Shown: positions 1-12,056, numbered from the stretch's first letter. The stretch: DNA of 64,000 nucleotides from Anaeramoeba ignava (GCA_028826165.1 JAPDFW010000056.1:557627-621626); one strand, 5' to 3'. Made by a program: numbers and translations. The notes: generated by a model from the sequence alone, not told the origin.

Positions 1-178
1 GAGGATTTCCAAACCATTTTCCTGGACTTAAAACCCATTTTCCAAGATCTGGATCATTTTCTGAAAAAACCCATCTTTCTTTCCAATTTCTATCAAAAGT
101 TTCTTTAAAAAAAATTGTTGAAAATGAAGGAAATGAAATGAAAATCAAAATGAAAAAAGAAATTAATTTTCTTTGCAT
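1..178 (-). CDS. Calreticulin, N-terminal part (runs off left edge)
   Basis: An uninterrupted minus-strand reading frame starts at the ATG at 176-178 and leaves the window at base 1 (59 codons seen). It opens with a hydrophobic signal peptide (Met-Gln-Arg-Lys, then about 16 mostly apolar residues). The mature start reads FFKETFDRNWKERWV, then GKWVLSPGKWFGNP. This matches the start of the calreticulin globular domain (family pattern FKExF..W..RW and GK..LS.GK.YG) better than calnexin. Calreticulin is the ER-lumen calcium-binding lectin chaperone for glycoproteins. The Pro-rich P domain, the acidic C domain and any ER-retention signal lie outside the window. A CATTTT-rich tract sits directly upstream, as for most genes here. 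Confidence 0.85.
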   Translation of the reverse strand, partial: MQRKLISFFILIFISFPSFSTIFFKETFDRNWKERWVFSENDPDLGKWVLSPGKWFGNP

Positions 179-195
179 AATTTTTTTAATAGAAG

Positions 196-255
196 AAAAA
201 ATAAAACAATTTAAAAATGAAAATGAAAATGAAAAAATGAAAAAATGAAAAGAAA
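196..255 (-). promoter_or_regulatory. CATTTT-repeat tract upstream of calreticulin start
   Basis: On the minus strand this is a run of CATTTT and CATTTTTT units just before the ATG at 178. The same kind of tract lies within about 100 bp upstream of most other start codons in the window, so it probably belongs to the core promoter or 5' leader. Function is inferred from position only. Confidence 0.45.
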
Positions 256-410
256 ATTTTTACAAATTTTAACTAAAAATTTGTTTTTTTTAGTTTTTCT
301 TTTAATAACAAAAAATTTTTTAAAATAATAAAAATAATCAAATTTGTTTGTTCTACTTTTTTTTTTCCAATAAGAAAACATTAATAAAAGAAAATAGATT
401 AAATATCATT

Positions 411-2081
411 TTAAATTTTTATAGAAAAAGGTAATTTTCTTGTAATTGCTTCAATAGGTTGAGGAAGAGGTTCAATTTTTCCTTTTATAAAATCATTTAT
501 TTTAAGAGAATTATTCATTTCAGAATCAGAAAATAAACCATATTGATTTGTAGATTTAGGAATTAACCATTGAACTTTACAAAAATAATTTGGATGTTCA
601 ATTTGGAAATTTAAAATAATTGCAAAAATTTCCAATCCTCCTTCAATTCTCATTCCAACACAATCTCCAATAGAAATAACTGTTTCTTCATTTTGATTTT
701 TTTCATTTTGATTTTGAATTTGATTTTGATTTTCAATTTGATTTTGATTTTGATTTTGATTTATATTTTGATTTTGATTTATATTTTGATTTATATTTTG
801 ATTTATATTTTGATTTTTATTTTGATTTTGATTTTGATTTTGATTTTGATTTTGATTTATATTTTGATTTATATTTTGATTTTGATTTATATTTTGATTT
901 TGATTTTGATTTATATTTTGATTTTGATTTTGATTTATATTTTGATTTTGATTTTGATTTATATTTTGATTTTGATTTTGATTTTGATTTATATTTTGAT
1001 TTTGATTTTGATTTTGATTTATATTTTGATTTTGATTTATATTTTGATTTTGATTTATATTTTGATTTTGATTTACATTTTGATTTTGATTTATATTTTG
1101 ATTTTGATTTATATTTTGATTTTGATTTTGATTTTGATTTTGATTTATATTTTGATTTTGATTTATATTTATATTTTGATTTTGATTTTGATTTTTGGTT
1201 ATTGCTGATTTGTTTTTATTATTTAGTCTACTTCTTGTTTGTCTTTTTGAATTTGTTTTCATTCTTTTTGTTAATCCTTTTCTATTTTTTTGATTTTTGA
1301 TTTTTTGTGTTGAATTGACATTTAAAGGTTTTTTTGTATGAGTAATTAAATCAGAAATGGAAAAGTTATTTCTATTTCTTTGTTTTTGGTTGTTTGGAGT
1401 ATTTTGATTTGAATTATTTGGATTACTTGAAATATTTGAAATATTTTGAATATTTTGATTTGGATTATTATTTTTATTTGAATTATTTGGATTATTTGGA
1501 TTATTATTTTTATTTGGATTATTTGGATTATTTTTATTTGGATTATTTGGATTATTTTTATTTGGATTATTTGGATTATTTTTATTTGAATTATTTTTAT
1601 TTGAAATATTTTTATTTGAAAGATTATTTGAAATATTTTTATTTGGATTATTTTTATTTGGATTATTTTTATTTGGATTATTTGGATTATTTTGATTTTG
1701 TTGAATATTTTGGATTCTTGAACTTCTTCTTGGAATAGATTTTAAATTATTTGGAATTGGAGGATTTTTTTGAGAAGGATTATGAAGCAATTGATCAATA
1801 ATTGAAGGATTGTTATTTTGAGAAGTTTGCAAAATGTTAATTTGTGAATCAATTTTATTTTCATTAGTAATGATTGGAATATTTTGTGCTTTCCTTTTTG
1901 GAACTCTTCTTTTGGATTTTCTTGTTTGTGAAGGTCTATCAGTTCCATGTCTTTTTCTATAAACTGCACATGCATTACAATAATATTTTTCTCCTATTTT
2001 TCTCCATAATGGTGTGTTTTTTGTTGAACAATTTGGATTAGAACAAACTTGTACTTCGAGATTTGTTATCTTTGTTTCCAT
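411..2081 (-). CDS. GATA-type zinc-finger protein with long Asn/Gln tract
   Basis: Single exon, 556 aa. Residues 13-37 form a GATA-like finger: CSNPNC, then NTPLWR, then CNAC. The spacing is C-x4-C-x16-C-x2-C, so the first knuckle is longer than the classical C-x2-C. TPLWR and the C-terminal basic stretch (YRKRHG, then KSKRRVPKRK) are what the family uses for DNA contact and nuclear import, so this is probably a nuclear transcription factor. The middle (about residues 110-465) is low complexity: NPNK repeats, then a long NQ/INQ tract encoded by ATTTTG-type hexanucleotides. The last 85 residues (from VISIGDCVGM) are compact and non-repetitive with a VQWLIPK segment; this resembles a BAH-like reader fold, but that is only a guess. 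The ORF starts at its first ATG, just before the finger. Confidence 0.8.
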   Translation of the reverse strand: METKITNLEVQVCSNPNCSTKNTPLWRKIGEKYYCNACAVYRKRHGTDRPSQTRKSKRRVPKRKAQNIPIITNENKIDSQINILQTSQNNNPSIIDQLLHNPSQKNPPIPNNLKSIPRRSSRIQNIQQNQNNPNNPNKNNPNKNNPNKNISNNLSNKNISNKNNSNKNNPNNPNKNNPNNPNKNNPNNPNKNNNPNNPNNSNKNNNPNQNIQNISNISSNPNNSNQNTPNNQKQRNRNNFSISDLITHTKKPLNVNSTQKIKNQKNRKGLTKRMKTNSKRQTRSRLNNKNKSAITKNQNQNQNININQNQNINQNQNQNQNQNINQNQNINQNQNVNQNQNINQNQNINQNQNINQNQNQNQNINQNQNQNQNINQNQNQNINQNQNQNINQNQNQNINQNQNINQNINQNQNQNQNQNQNKNQNINQNINQNINQNQNINQNQNQNQIENQNQIQNQNEKNQNEETVISIGDCVGMRIEGGLEIFAIILNFQIEHPNYFCKVQWLIPKSTNQYGLFSDSEMNNSLKINDFIKGKIEPLPQPIEAITRKLPFSIKI

Positions 2082-2235
2082 TTGCTTTTTTTTTTGTTTT
2101 TTTTTTGTGAATAAAACAATTTGAAAAATGAATTTGGTTTTTTAAGAATAAAAAAAGGAAAAAAAAAAATGAAAAAAAAAATTTTGGAAATTGAATTTTT
2201 GGAATTCAAAGTCGATTTTGTTTTTGTAATCAAAA

Positions 2236-4853
2236 ATAGATTTTAGAATTAAAATTAATTAATATTTTGAAATAAATTAATTAAAATTAATTAAATATTT
2301 GAAAATAAATTGATTAAATTTAATTAAATATTTTGAAATAAATTGATTAAATTTAATTAAATATTTTGAAATAAATTGATTAAATTTAATTAAATATTTT
2401 GAAATAAATTGATTTAATTTAATTAAATATTTGGAAATAAATTAATTAAAATTAATTAAATATTTGGAAATAAATTGATTTAAATTAATTAAATATTTTG
2501 AAATAAATTAATTTAAATTAATTAAATATTTTGAAATAAATTGATTAAAATTAATTAAATATTTGGAAATAAATTAATTAAAATTAATTAAATATTTTGA
2601 AATAAATTAATTTAATTTAATTAAATATTTGGAAATAAATTGATTAAAATTAATTAAATATTTGGAAATAAATTGATTAAAATTAATTAAATATTTGGAA
2701 ATAAATTAATTAAAATTAATTAAATATTTGGAAATAAATTAATTTAAATTAATTAAATATTTGGAAATAAATTAATTTAAATTAATTAAATATTTGAAAT
2801 AAATGAATTAAATTTAATTAAATATTTGGAAATAAAATTAATTAAATATTTTGAAATAAATTAAAATTAATTAAATATTTGGAAATAAATTAATTAAAAT
2901 TAATTAAATATTTTGAAATAAATTGATTAAAATTAATTAAATATTTTGGAAATAAATTGATTAAAATTAATTAAATATTTTGAAATAAATTGATTAAAAT
3001 TAATTAAATATTTTGAAATAAATTAAAATTAATTAAATATTTTGAAATAAATTGATTTAAAATTAATTAAATATTTTGAAATAAATTGATTTAATTTAAT
3101 TAAATATTTTGAAATAAATTAATTTAAATTAATTAAATATTTTGAAATAAATTAATTAAAATTAATTAAATATTTGAAATAAATGAATTAAATTTAATTA
3201 AATATTTGAAAAATAAATTAATTAAATTTAATTAAATATTTTGAAATAAATTGATTAAAATTAATTAAATATTTGGAAATAAATTAATTTAAATTAATTA
3301 AATATTTGGAAATAAATTGATTTAAATTAATTAAATATTTGGAAATAAATTGATTAAAATTAATTAAATATTTTTGAAATAAATTGATTTAATTTAATTA
3401 AATATTTTTGGAATAAATTAAAATTAATTAAATATTTTTTAAATTAATTAAATTTAATTAAATATTTGGAAATAAATTGATTAAAATTAATTAAATATTT
3501 GGAAATAAATTAATTAAAATTAATTAAATATTTTGAAATAAATTGATTTAAATTAATTAAATATTTTGAAATAAATTGATTAAATTAATTAAATATTTGG
3601 AAATAAATTGATTAAAATTAATTAAATATTTGGAAATAAATTGATTAAAATTAATTAAATATTTGAAAATAAATTGATTAAAATTAATTAAATATTTTGA
3701 AATAAATCGATTTAAATTAATTAAATATTTTGAAATAAATTAATTTAAATTAATTAAATATTTTGAAATAAATTGATTTAAATTAATTAAATATTTGGAA
3801 ATAAATGAATTAAATTTAATTAAATATTTTGAAATAAATTAATTTAAATTAATTAAATATTTTTGAAATAAATTAATTTAAATTAATTAAAATATTTGGA
3901 AATAAATTAATTTAAAATTAATTAAATATTTGGAAATAAATTGATTAAAAATTAATTAAATATTTGGAAATAAATTAATTTAAAATTAATTAAATATTTT
4001 GAAACCTAAATTAATTTAAAATTAATTAAATATTTGGAAATAAATTAATTAAAATTAATTAAATATTTGGAAATAAATTGATTTTAAAATTAATTAAATA
4101 TTTGGAAATAAATTAATTTAAATTAATTAAATATTTTGAAATAAATTGATTTAAAATTAATTAAATATTTGGAAATAAAAATTTAAATTAATTAAATATT
4201 TGGAAACAAATTAATTTAAATTAATTAAATATTTTTGAAATAAATTGATTAAAATTAATTAAATATTTTGGAAATAAATTAATTAAAATTAATTAAATAT
4301 TTGGAAATAAATTAATTAAAATTAATTAAATATTTTGGAAATAAATTAATTTAAATTAATTAAATATTTGGAAATAAATTGATTAAAATTAATTAAATAT
4401 TTTGAAATAAATTGATTAAAAATTAATTAAATATTTTGAAATAAATTGATTTAAATTAATTAAATATTTGGAAATAAATTGATTAAAATTAATTAAATAT
4501 TTTTGAAATAAATTAATTAAAATTAATTAAATATTTGGAAATAAATTAATTTAAATTAATTAAATATTTGGAAATAAATTGATTAAAATTAATTAAATAT
4601 TTTGAAATAAATTAATTTAAATTTAATTAAATATTTTGAAATAAATTGATTAAAATTAATTAAATATTTGGAAATAAATTAATTAAATTTAATTAAATAT
4701 TTGGAAATAAATTGATTAAAATTAATTAAATATTTGGAAATAAATTGATTAAATTTAATTAAATATTTTGAAATAAATTAATTTAAATTAATTAAATATT
4801 TGGAAATAAATTAATTTAAATTAATTAAATATTTGGAAATAAATTAATTAAGA
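2236..4853. repeat. Satellite array, about 32-33 bp unit (about 80 copies)
   Basis: Tandem copies of a unit reading roughly GAAATAAATTGATTAA followed by AATTAATTAAATATTTG. Copies differ by a few substitutions (TTGATT/TTAATT, GGAAAT/TGAAAT) and 1-2 bp indels. The array fills the whole space between the divergently transcribed GATA gene and the endonuclease gene. No ORF and no splice-like AG...GT arrangement was found in it. Confidence 0.9.
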
Positions 4854-4884
4854 ACAAAAAAGGAAAAAAATTATTTTTTATTTT

Positions 4885-4926
4885 TTATTTTTTTCATTTT
4901 TTTCATTTTTTTCATTTTTTTTTCTT
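4885..4926 (+). promoter_or_regulatory. TTTTTCAT tract before endonuclease start
   Basis: Four successive T-rich units separated by CA (pattern TTTTTTCATT) end a few bases before the ATG at 4931. The same arrangement is seen before other plus-strand genes. A promoter or leader role is inferred from its recurrence. Confidence 0.45.
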
Positions 4927-4930
4927 AATA

Positions 4931-7900
4931 ATGATCAAATTCTTTTTAATAACAATTTTAATAGCGTTAACTTTCGCAAGTATAGCAAATGAATATGGTG
5001 ATCCGTACAGTGAATGTGAAAGTAATTTTTATGCAGGAATACCACCAAAAATGTATTCAGGAAATGTAGCACTTTGTAAAAATGGTTATGCTTTTATTGC
5101 TTATGACGTGGATATGAAAAATCCAGCTTTGACTGCTTATTACTTTAAAAAAGAAACTTTACTTGGTGGGCGAGAAAATTTTAAACTTGATACAGATTTA
5201 GTTGCAATGGGAATTGCTCAAGGTAAATATTAAATTAAATATAAAATATTAAATTAAATATAAAATTAAAAATTAAATATAAAATTAAATATAAAATATA
5301 AAATTAAATATAAAATTAAATTAAATATAAAATTAAATAAAATTAAATTAAATATAAAATATTAAATATTAAATATTAAATTAAATATAAAATTAAATAT
5401 TAAATTAAATATTATATTAAATATTAAATTAAATATTAAATTAAATTAAATATTAAATTAAATATTAAATTAAATATTAAATTAAATATTAAATTAAATA
5501 TTAAAATTAAATATTAAATTAAATATTAAATTAAATATTAAAATTAAATATTAAATTAAATATTAAATTAAATATTAAATTAAATATTAAATATTAAATA
5601 TTAAATTAAATATTAAATAAAATATAAAATTAAAAATTAAATTAAATATTATATTAAATATTAAAATTAAATATTATATTAAATTAAATTAAATATTAAA
5701 TATAAAATTAAATTAAATATTAAAATTAAATATTAAATCAAATATTAAAATTAAATATTATAAAATTAAATATTAAATTAAATATTAAATTAAATATTAA
5801 ATTAAATATTAAATTAAATATTAAATTAAATATTAAATATTTAATATTATATTAAATATTAAATTAAATATAAAATTAAATATTAAATCAAATATTAAAT
5901 TAAATATTAAAATTAAATATTAAATATAAAATTAAATATTGAAGTAAATATTAAATAATATTAAATTAAATATAAAATTAAATATTAAAAATTAAATATT
6001 AAATCAAATATAAAATTAAATATAAAATTAAAAATTAAATATAAATTTAATTAAAAATTAAATATTAAACAAAATATTAAATATTAAATTAAATATTAAA
6101 AATCAAATTAAAAATAAAATTAAATATAAAATTAAATATTAAATTAAATTAAATATTAAATTAAATTTTAAAGCTGCTGTTGATTCTGAGTGTTGGTCTG
6201 AAGATTGGAATAGAGGTCATCTTAAACCAAGTTATGGATCAAGTTATAATAAAGATAAAGGTGGTCCTTGGGATATGACTTATATTATGAGTAATGTTGC
6301 TCCTCAAGCTGGACCTTTTAATCAAGGATCTGTTTGTGATTTAAAATAAAATTCAAAAAAAATAATTTCAATATTTATATTGAATAAAATAATTAATTGA
6401 ATAAAAAAGTGGAATGCTTTGGAAGGAAAGGTTGTTGATTGGATTCAATCAAATGATAATCCTCTTTATATTATTACTGGTGTTGCTTATAAAGATAGAA
6501 GTAATCCAATAAGAAGAGCTGATAATATTGCTCAACCAGATTATTTTTACAAAGTTCTTTGTGATCCAGTTGCAAGACAATCAGCTGGATTTTATGCTTG
6601 TAAATTTAAATTCAAAATAAATTCAAAATAAATTCAAAATAAATTCAAAATAAATTCAAAATAAATTCAAAATAAATTCAAAATAAATTTAAAATAAATC
6701 CAAAATAAATTCAAAATAAATTTAAATCCAAAATCAATTTAAATTCAAAATCAATTTAAATTCAAAATAAATTCAAAATAAATCCAAAATAAATTTAAAA
6801 TCAAAATATATTTAAATTCAAAATAAATTTAAAATAAATCCAAAATAAATTCAAAATAAATTTAAATTCAAAATAAATTCAAAATAAATTCAAAATAAAT
6901 TTAAAATCAAAATATATTTAAATTCAAAATAAATTTAAAATAAATTTAAATTCAAAATAAATTTAAATTTAAAATAAATTCAAAATAAATTTAAATTTAA
7001 AATAAATTTAAATTTAAAATAAATTTAAATTTAAATTTAAAATCAAAATAAATTCAAATTCAAAATAAATTTAAATTCAAAATAAATTCAAAATAAATTC
7101 AAAATAAATTCAAAATAAATTCAAAATAAATTTAAATTAAATTTAAATTCAAAATAAATTCAAAATAAATTTAAAAATAAATTTAAATTCAAAATAAATT
7201 TAAAATAAATTCAAAATAAATTCAAATTCAAAATAAATTTAAATTCAAAATAAATTCAAAATAAATTCAAAATAAATTCAAAATAAATTCAAAAATAAAA
7301 TTAAATCCAAAATAAATTCAAAATAAATTCAAAATAAATTTAAATTCAAAATAAATTTAAATTCAAAATAAATTCAAATTCAAAATAAATTCAAAATAAA
7401 TTTAAATTCAAATAAATTCAAAATAAATTTAAATTCAAATAAATTCAAAATAAATTTAAATTCAAATAAATTCAAAATAAATTTAAATTCAAATAAATTC
7501 AAAATAAATTTAAATTCAAATAAATTCAAAATAAATCAAAATAAATTCAAAATAAATTCAAAATAAATCCAAAATAAATTTAAATTAAATTTAAATTCAA
7601 AATAAATCAAAATAAATTCAAAATAAATTTAAATTCAAAATAAATTTAAAATAAATTTAAATTCAAAATAAATTCAAAATAAATTTAAAATCAAAATAAA
7701 TTCAAAATAAATTTAAATTCAAAATAAATTCAAAATAAATTTAAATTCAAAATAAATTCAAAATAAATTTAAATTCAAAATAAATTTAAATTCAAAATAA
7801 ATTTAAAATAAATTCAAAATAAATTTAAAATAAATTCAAAATAAATTTAAATTCAAAATTTAGGCAATTTACCTGATTCTTGCAGAGATGATATTTCAAA

Positions 7901-7997
7901 ATTCAGAACAGTTGCAGAAGTTGAATCAATTGCTCAATTAACCTTATTTGATTCATTATGCAATAAGAATTCAGTTGATGAATCTCATTGGTGGTAA
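4931..7997 (+). CDS. Secreted DNA/RNA non-specific endonuclease, 4 exons
   Basis: Exons 4931-5222, 6174-6331, 6410-6599 and 7864-7997 join in frame (phases 1, 0, 1) to 257 aa. A signal peptide (MIKFFLITILIALTFASIA) leads into an Endonuclease_NS (NUC1/EndoG/Serratia-type) domain. Exon 2 carries the catalytic box WNRGHLKP with general-base His113, and SNVAPQ with the metal-ligand Asn138. Exon 2 to exon 3 reads FNQGS-WNALEGKV, a family hallmark that fixes this splice. The usual DRGH is NRGH here. Cysteines at the C-terminal splice (YAC-NLPDSC) suit an extracellular, disulfide-bonded enzyme, perhaps for digesting food nucleic acid. Introns are 951, 78 and 1,264 bp; the first and third are filled with satellite. 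The middle donor GTTTGT is atypical. Homology is clear; substrate and secretion are inferred. Confidence 0.87.
5224..6165. repeat. Satellite filling endonuclease intron 1
   Basis: Tandem 10-12 bp units of the type ATTAAATTAAAT and AAATATAAAATT fill intron 1 almost completely, leaving only the donor GTAAAT and acceptor TTTTAAAG. Confidence 0.9.
6600..7860. repeat. Satellite filling endonuclease intron 3
   Basis: Tandem 10-11 bp units of the type AAATTCAAAAT/AAATTTAAAAT, a different family from intron 1 of the same gene. Only the donor GTAAAT and acceptor TTTAG at the ends look non-repetitive. Confidence 0.9.
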
Positions 7998-8234
7998 AAA
8001 GAAAAGAATGAAAGAAATTCTTTTTTCTTTTTCTTTTTTCAATTCAAATTTCATTTCCAAAAAAAACAAACAACAAAAGAATTTTTTGGTTAAACCAAAT
8101 AATTGGAATGGAAATTAATTTTTTTTTTCCTATGATCCACTTTTCATTTTTTTTTGCTTTTTTGCTTTTTTGCTTTTGAAATTTTTTTTTTTAGCTTGAT
8201 TTGAATCAAAAAAAAAAAAAATTTCAAAAAATAT

Positions 8235-8262
8235 TTTTTTCATTTTTTTTCATTTATTTTTT
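8235..8262 (+). promoter_or_regulatory. TTTTTCAT tract before the membrane-protein gene
   Basis: T-rich units separated by CA, about 80 bp upstream of the ATG at 8342, matching the tract before the other genes. Confidence 0.35.
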
Positions 8263-8341
8263 TTGATTTGATTTTTTTTTGATTTGATTAAATTTTAAAT
8301 TTTAAAGAAAAATAAAATAAATTAAATTAAATTAAATTAAA

Positions 8342-8995
8342 ATGGGATTTCGATCTTTTATAATTTTTTCAGGATTAATATTTGTTACATTATCAGGATT
8401 TATAGTTGGATTACTTTCTTTATTTACACCAGAACCATGGTTAGTAGATAGAAAATTAGTTGCATCAATTTTAAAAACAACAACAGATAATGAAAAAATT
8501 AATCAAATTCTTAATGATTCTGGATTAGCTGATTTATTAATGGTTCAATATAGATTTGGTTCTATTTTTTTAATTAGTACTTCTGCTTTTGTTTTATTAA
8601 TTACTTTTACTTCTTATGAAAATCAAAATGTTATAAGAATTACTCAAGCTCTTCTTTTGATTTTATTAGCAAGTATTTATCTTATTTTAATTGATGAAAG
8701 AAAGGTAAAAATTTATATTCAAAAAATTCTATAAATTATTTTCTTATTATTATAATTATTATTATTCTTTTTTTTATAGTTTTCAAATAATGCAAAATTA
8801 TGTACTTTTGATTTCATTTATATTTTTGTTGGTTTTATTATTTCTTTATGTTGTGGAATTGGAAAAAAACCAGAAGATTTAAATTTAAAAGAAGATTTAA
8901 ATTTAAAAGGAAATTTAAAAGAAAAAGGAAATGAAAAAGAAAAAGAAGATTTAAATGAAAATTTAAATGAAAATGAATCAAAAAAAGATAAATGA
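8342..8995 (+). CDS. Four-pass membrane protein, unknown family
   Basis: Exons 8342-8704 and 8780-8995 (phase 0, intron of 75 bp, donor GTAAAA, acceptor ATAG) give 192 aa. Hydrophobic segments lie near residues 5-28, 73-92, 97-116 and, from exon 2, 132-150. A soluble loop of about 40 residues after the first helix starts with Pro-Glu-Pro-Trp. The C-terminus after about residue 153 is a Lys/Glu/Asn-rich tail containing repeated DLNLKEDLNLKG-like motifs and would be cytosolic. I do not recognise the family. The gene lies between the endonuclease and the convergent receptor gene with no sign of shared function. Confidence 0.75.
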
Positions 8996-9370
8996 ATAGA
9001 ATCAAAATTCCTTTTTTTTCATTTCAACTTTTTTTCTTATTTTAAAATTTAATCAAAAAAAAAAATTCTTTTAAAATTTCAAAAATTATTCTTTAAATTT
9101 GAAAAGAAGAAATTCATAAATTGATATTGAATATTTAAGTGAAATTGATTTTAAGAAAATATTTTGCAATTAAATCAATTTCTATTTTCTTTTTAAATTT
9201 GAATTTGGATTTTGAATTGATTTGAATTTGAAAAAAAAAAGAATTTGAAAAGAATTTGAAAAGAATTGAAAATTTGGAATTTTGTTTTGAATTTTGTTTT
9301 GAATTTTGTTTTGAATTTTGTTTTGAATTTTGTTTTGAATTTTGTTTTGAATTTTGTTTTGAATTTTGGA
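8996..9370. other. Convergent intergenic region with 11-bp repeat
   Basis: The 3' space between two convergent genes. Mostly poly-T and AT-rich, with about eight tandem copies of GAATTTTGTTT between about 9275 and 9367. No gene seen. Confidence 0.6.
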
Positions 9371-12056
9371 TTAAATATCTAAATCAGTATGTAATTCTTT
9401 TTCTTTTGTAATTTCTTGAATAATTTTGTTTTTTTTTCTTTTTTTAATGAAAATAATTCCAATAATAATAATTAAAATAATCAAAATAGGGATAATTATT
9501 CCAATAGTTATTGCTGTTGTATTTGTTGAATTTTCACTTGTTTGATAGATATCACATTGCATTGATAATGGTATTATTGATGTTGTTGAATTAATTCCTG
9601 AATATTCATTAATTGAACAATTTGAATTAGATGATGAATAAATTGAAATTTCATAATATTCTCCTGACTTTAATCCTGTTGAAATTGAATAATTTCTTGT
9701 TAAATTTGTTAAACAAATTGATGTTGAATTATAATTAAATGAATATGCTTTTAATCCACTTGATAATTCTAATGAATCCCAATTACAATCAAATCCTGAA
9801 ATGAAAGATTTGCAACTTAATGAACTAATATTTCCTAATTTTGCTTTTATTGAAATAATTGAACTTGATTCTCCTAAATATGATGTTTCACAATTTAAAT
9901 CTGAACATCCTCGAATTGAAATATTATATTCAATATTTCCTGATATTTCACTTATTGTTCCAATAACTTCATTTCCACTTAAATCAAGAGATGTAAATTT
10001 TTGCCAATTTGTTTCATTATCAAGTGAAATTGAATAATTATTTGCATTGTTTAATTTTGTGAAATTTAATTCAATTTCTTCAATTTTAGGAATTGAATCA
10101 TAAATTATTGGTGAAATTGGTAAATTATCAGTTGTAATTGAAATTGATGAAATATATCCACATTTTCCATTGGAATTGCAAGCTGAAACATTAATTTGAT
10201 ATTCTTGATTTGGAAATTGAGCTGTAAAATTTTGATTTGATGAATTTGATTGATAATTTCCTGAATCACTTTGAGAAATAGATTGATAAGTAAAATTATA
10301 ATAAAATGGAATTGAACAATTAATTGGTTGATTCCAATTACAATTAATATCTATTGAATATGAAATTGAACATGTTAAATTTGAAACTATTTCAAATTGT
10401 TTTGAAATTGATGATTCAATAATTTCTCCTTTATCATCTTCTTCACATTCAAATGTTCTACATCCACAAATTGAAATTTCATAATCATTTCCGCATTCTA
10501 AATCATCTAAAAGATATGAAGTTGAAGAATTATCAACTAAAATTGAATAAATTGAATCAGGTTCAGATTGAATGAAATAAGAAATATTATAATGATTAAG
10601 ATGAGCAATTCCATCATCAATTTGAACATTTGGAGGAATCCAAATAATATTAATTGAATAATTTGAAGGATTTAATAATTGAAAATCTTTAACAGAATCA
10701 ATTTTAGTTATTAAATTAATTGAAGAAGAAGATTCACCACAAATTGATGATTCTAAATCACAAACTCTAATTTGAATTGAATAATATTCATTTCCTGTAA
10801 TATTATCATAAATTTGAAGAATTAAATTGTTGATAATAAATATTCTCATCTTCAATAATTGGATTTTGAATATCAATCCAACCAATCCCATAATTAATTT
10901 GATATTTCAAAGCAAATGAAGATTGAATTCCTTCCCAATAACATTCAAATGATGAAAATAAAGATGAACAATTAACAATATTAATTTGAAGAATAAGAGT
11001 TTCTTCATAAACAAATGCTTTAGAATCAAAAGAACCAATAACAGTAAAATTATCATAAATTGAAACAGAATCTCCAAAATATGAAAATGAATCTCCAGTT
11101 AATGTTTTTTCAAGATTCCAATTTGTTCCATCATATCGATAAATAAATGCTTGATTTGAATCATAAGCTGCAGCTCCAACAATAATAACATTTTCATAAA
11201 CTGAAACAGAAGATCCAAAATATGAAGGTCCAGGTAATGTTTTTTCAAGATTCCAATTTGCTCCATCATATCTATAAATAAATACAGTATTATCTTCACT
11301 TCCAACTACAATAACATTTTCATAACTTGAAATACATATTCCAAAATTTATATATGAAGTTTTCTGAAAAGAAGTGTACAAATACCAATTTGTTCCATCG
11401 AATGCATAAATATATATTGCTTGATAACCATAAGCACCAATAATAAACCAATCCCCATTAGTTGAAACACTGTCTCCATAATTAGTTGTGTCTTCACTCA
11501 ATGTTTGAACCTTTGAAAATCCACAAGAGATACAATAAACAAATACTTGTCCTTGATCAGGAGCACCAACAAGAAGCCAATATCCATAAATTGCAACACT
11601 TTTTCCATAATTTGAAACAGATTCAGATAGTGTGTAAGACAGAGACCAAATTTGACCATTATATTGATAAGCAAATACTTTCTGATCACCATAAGCTCCA
11701 ACAACAATATAATCCTCATAAACTGCTATACTATATCCAAAAAGTTAAGCAGAATCACTTAATATATCATCAAGATTCCAATCTGTTCCATCATATCTGT
11801 AAACATATACTCTATTATTGCCAGGAGCACTAATAACCATAATATTTTTATAAATTGCAACCAAAGTTCCAAAAGAACCTGAATCCTTAGACAGAGTTTG
11901 TTTTAAATTCCAAGTATAAATTCCATCAGAAGAAGAATAAGGAGAAGAAGAAGAAGAAGAATATTTTGATATTAATAAATTTGATATTTCTGAATTTTGA
12001 ATTGATTCAAATAAAATGATATTAAATATCAAAAAAATGGAAAGAATTGATTTCAT
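9371..12056 (-). CDS. FG-GAP / fibronectin-like type I surface receptor (two frame breaks)
   Basis: One gene of about 895 codons, read from the ATG at 12056. It has a signal peptide, a Ser-rich linker, and then about six FG-GAP-type beta-propeller repeats (for example YFGSSVSVYENVIIVGAAAY and AFIYRYDGTNWNLEKTL). After these come Cys-containing fibronectin III/Ig-like modules with many N-x-S/T sites, a transmembrane helix (about 9440-9510, Ile-rich) and a short basic cytosolic tail. The architecture resembles integrin-alpha-like adhesion receptors. Two defects interrupt it. A TAA at 11745-11747 stands in frame inside a propeller repeat, with homology resuming in the same frame. Near 10806-10815 a single extra T shifts the frame between SSNL and DNITGNEYY. 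The protein-like sequence after each break argues for a recent lesion or an assembly error, not an old pseudogene. Confidence 0.7.

Noticed and set aside
693-1208. Plus-strand ORF of Leu/Ile repeats
   Set aside because: Antisense reading of the Asn/Gln microsatellite of the GATA gene; pure polymer with no unique ends.
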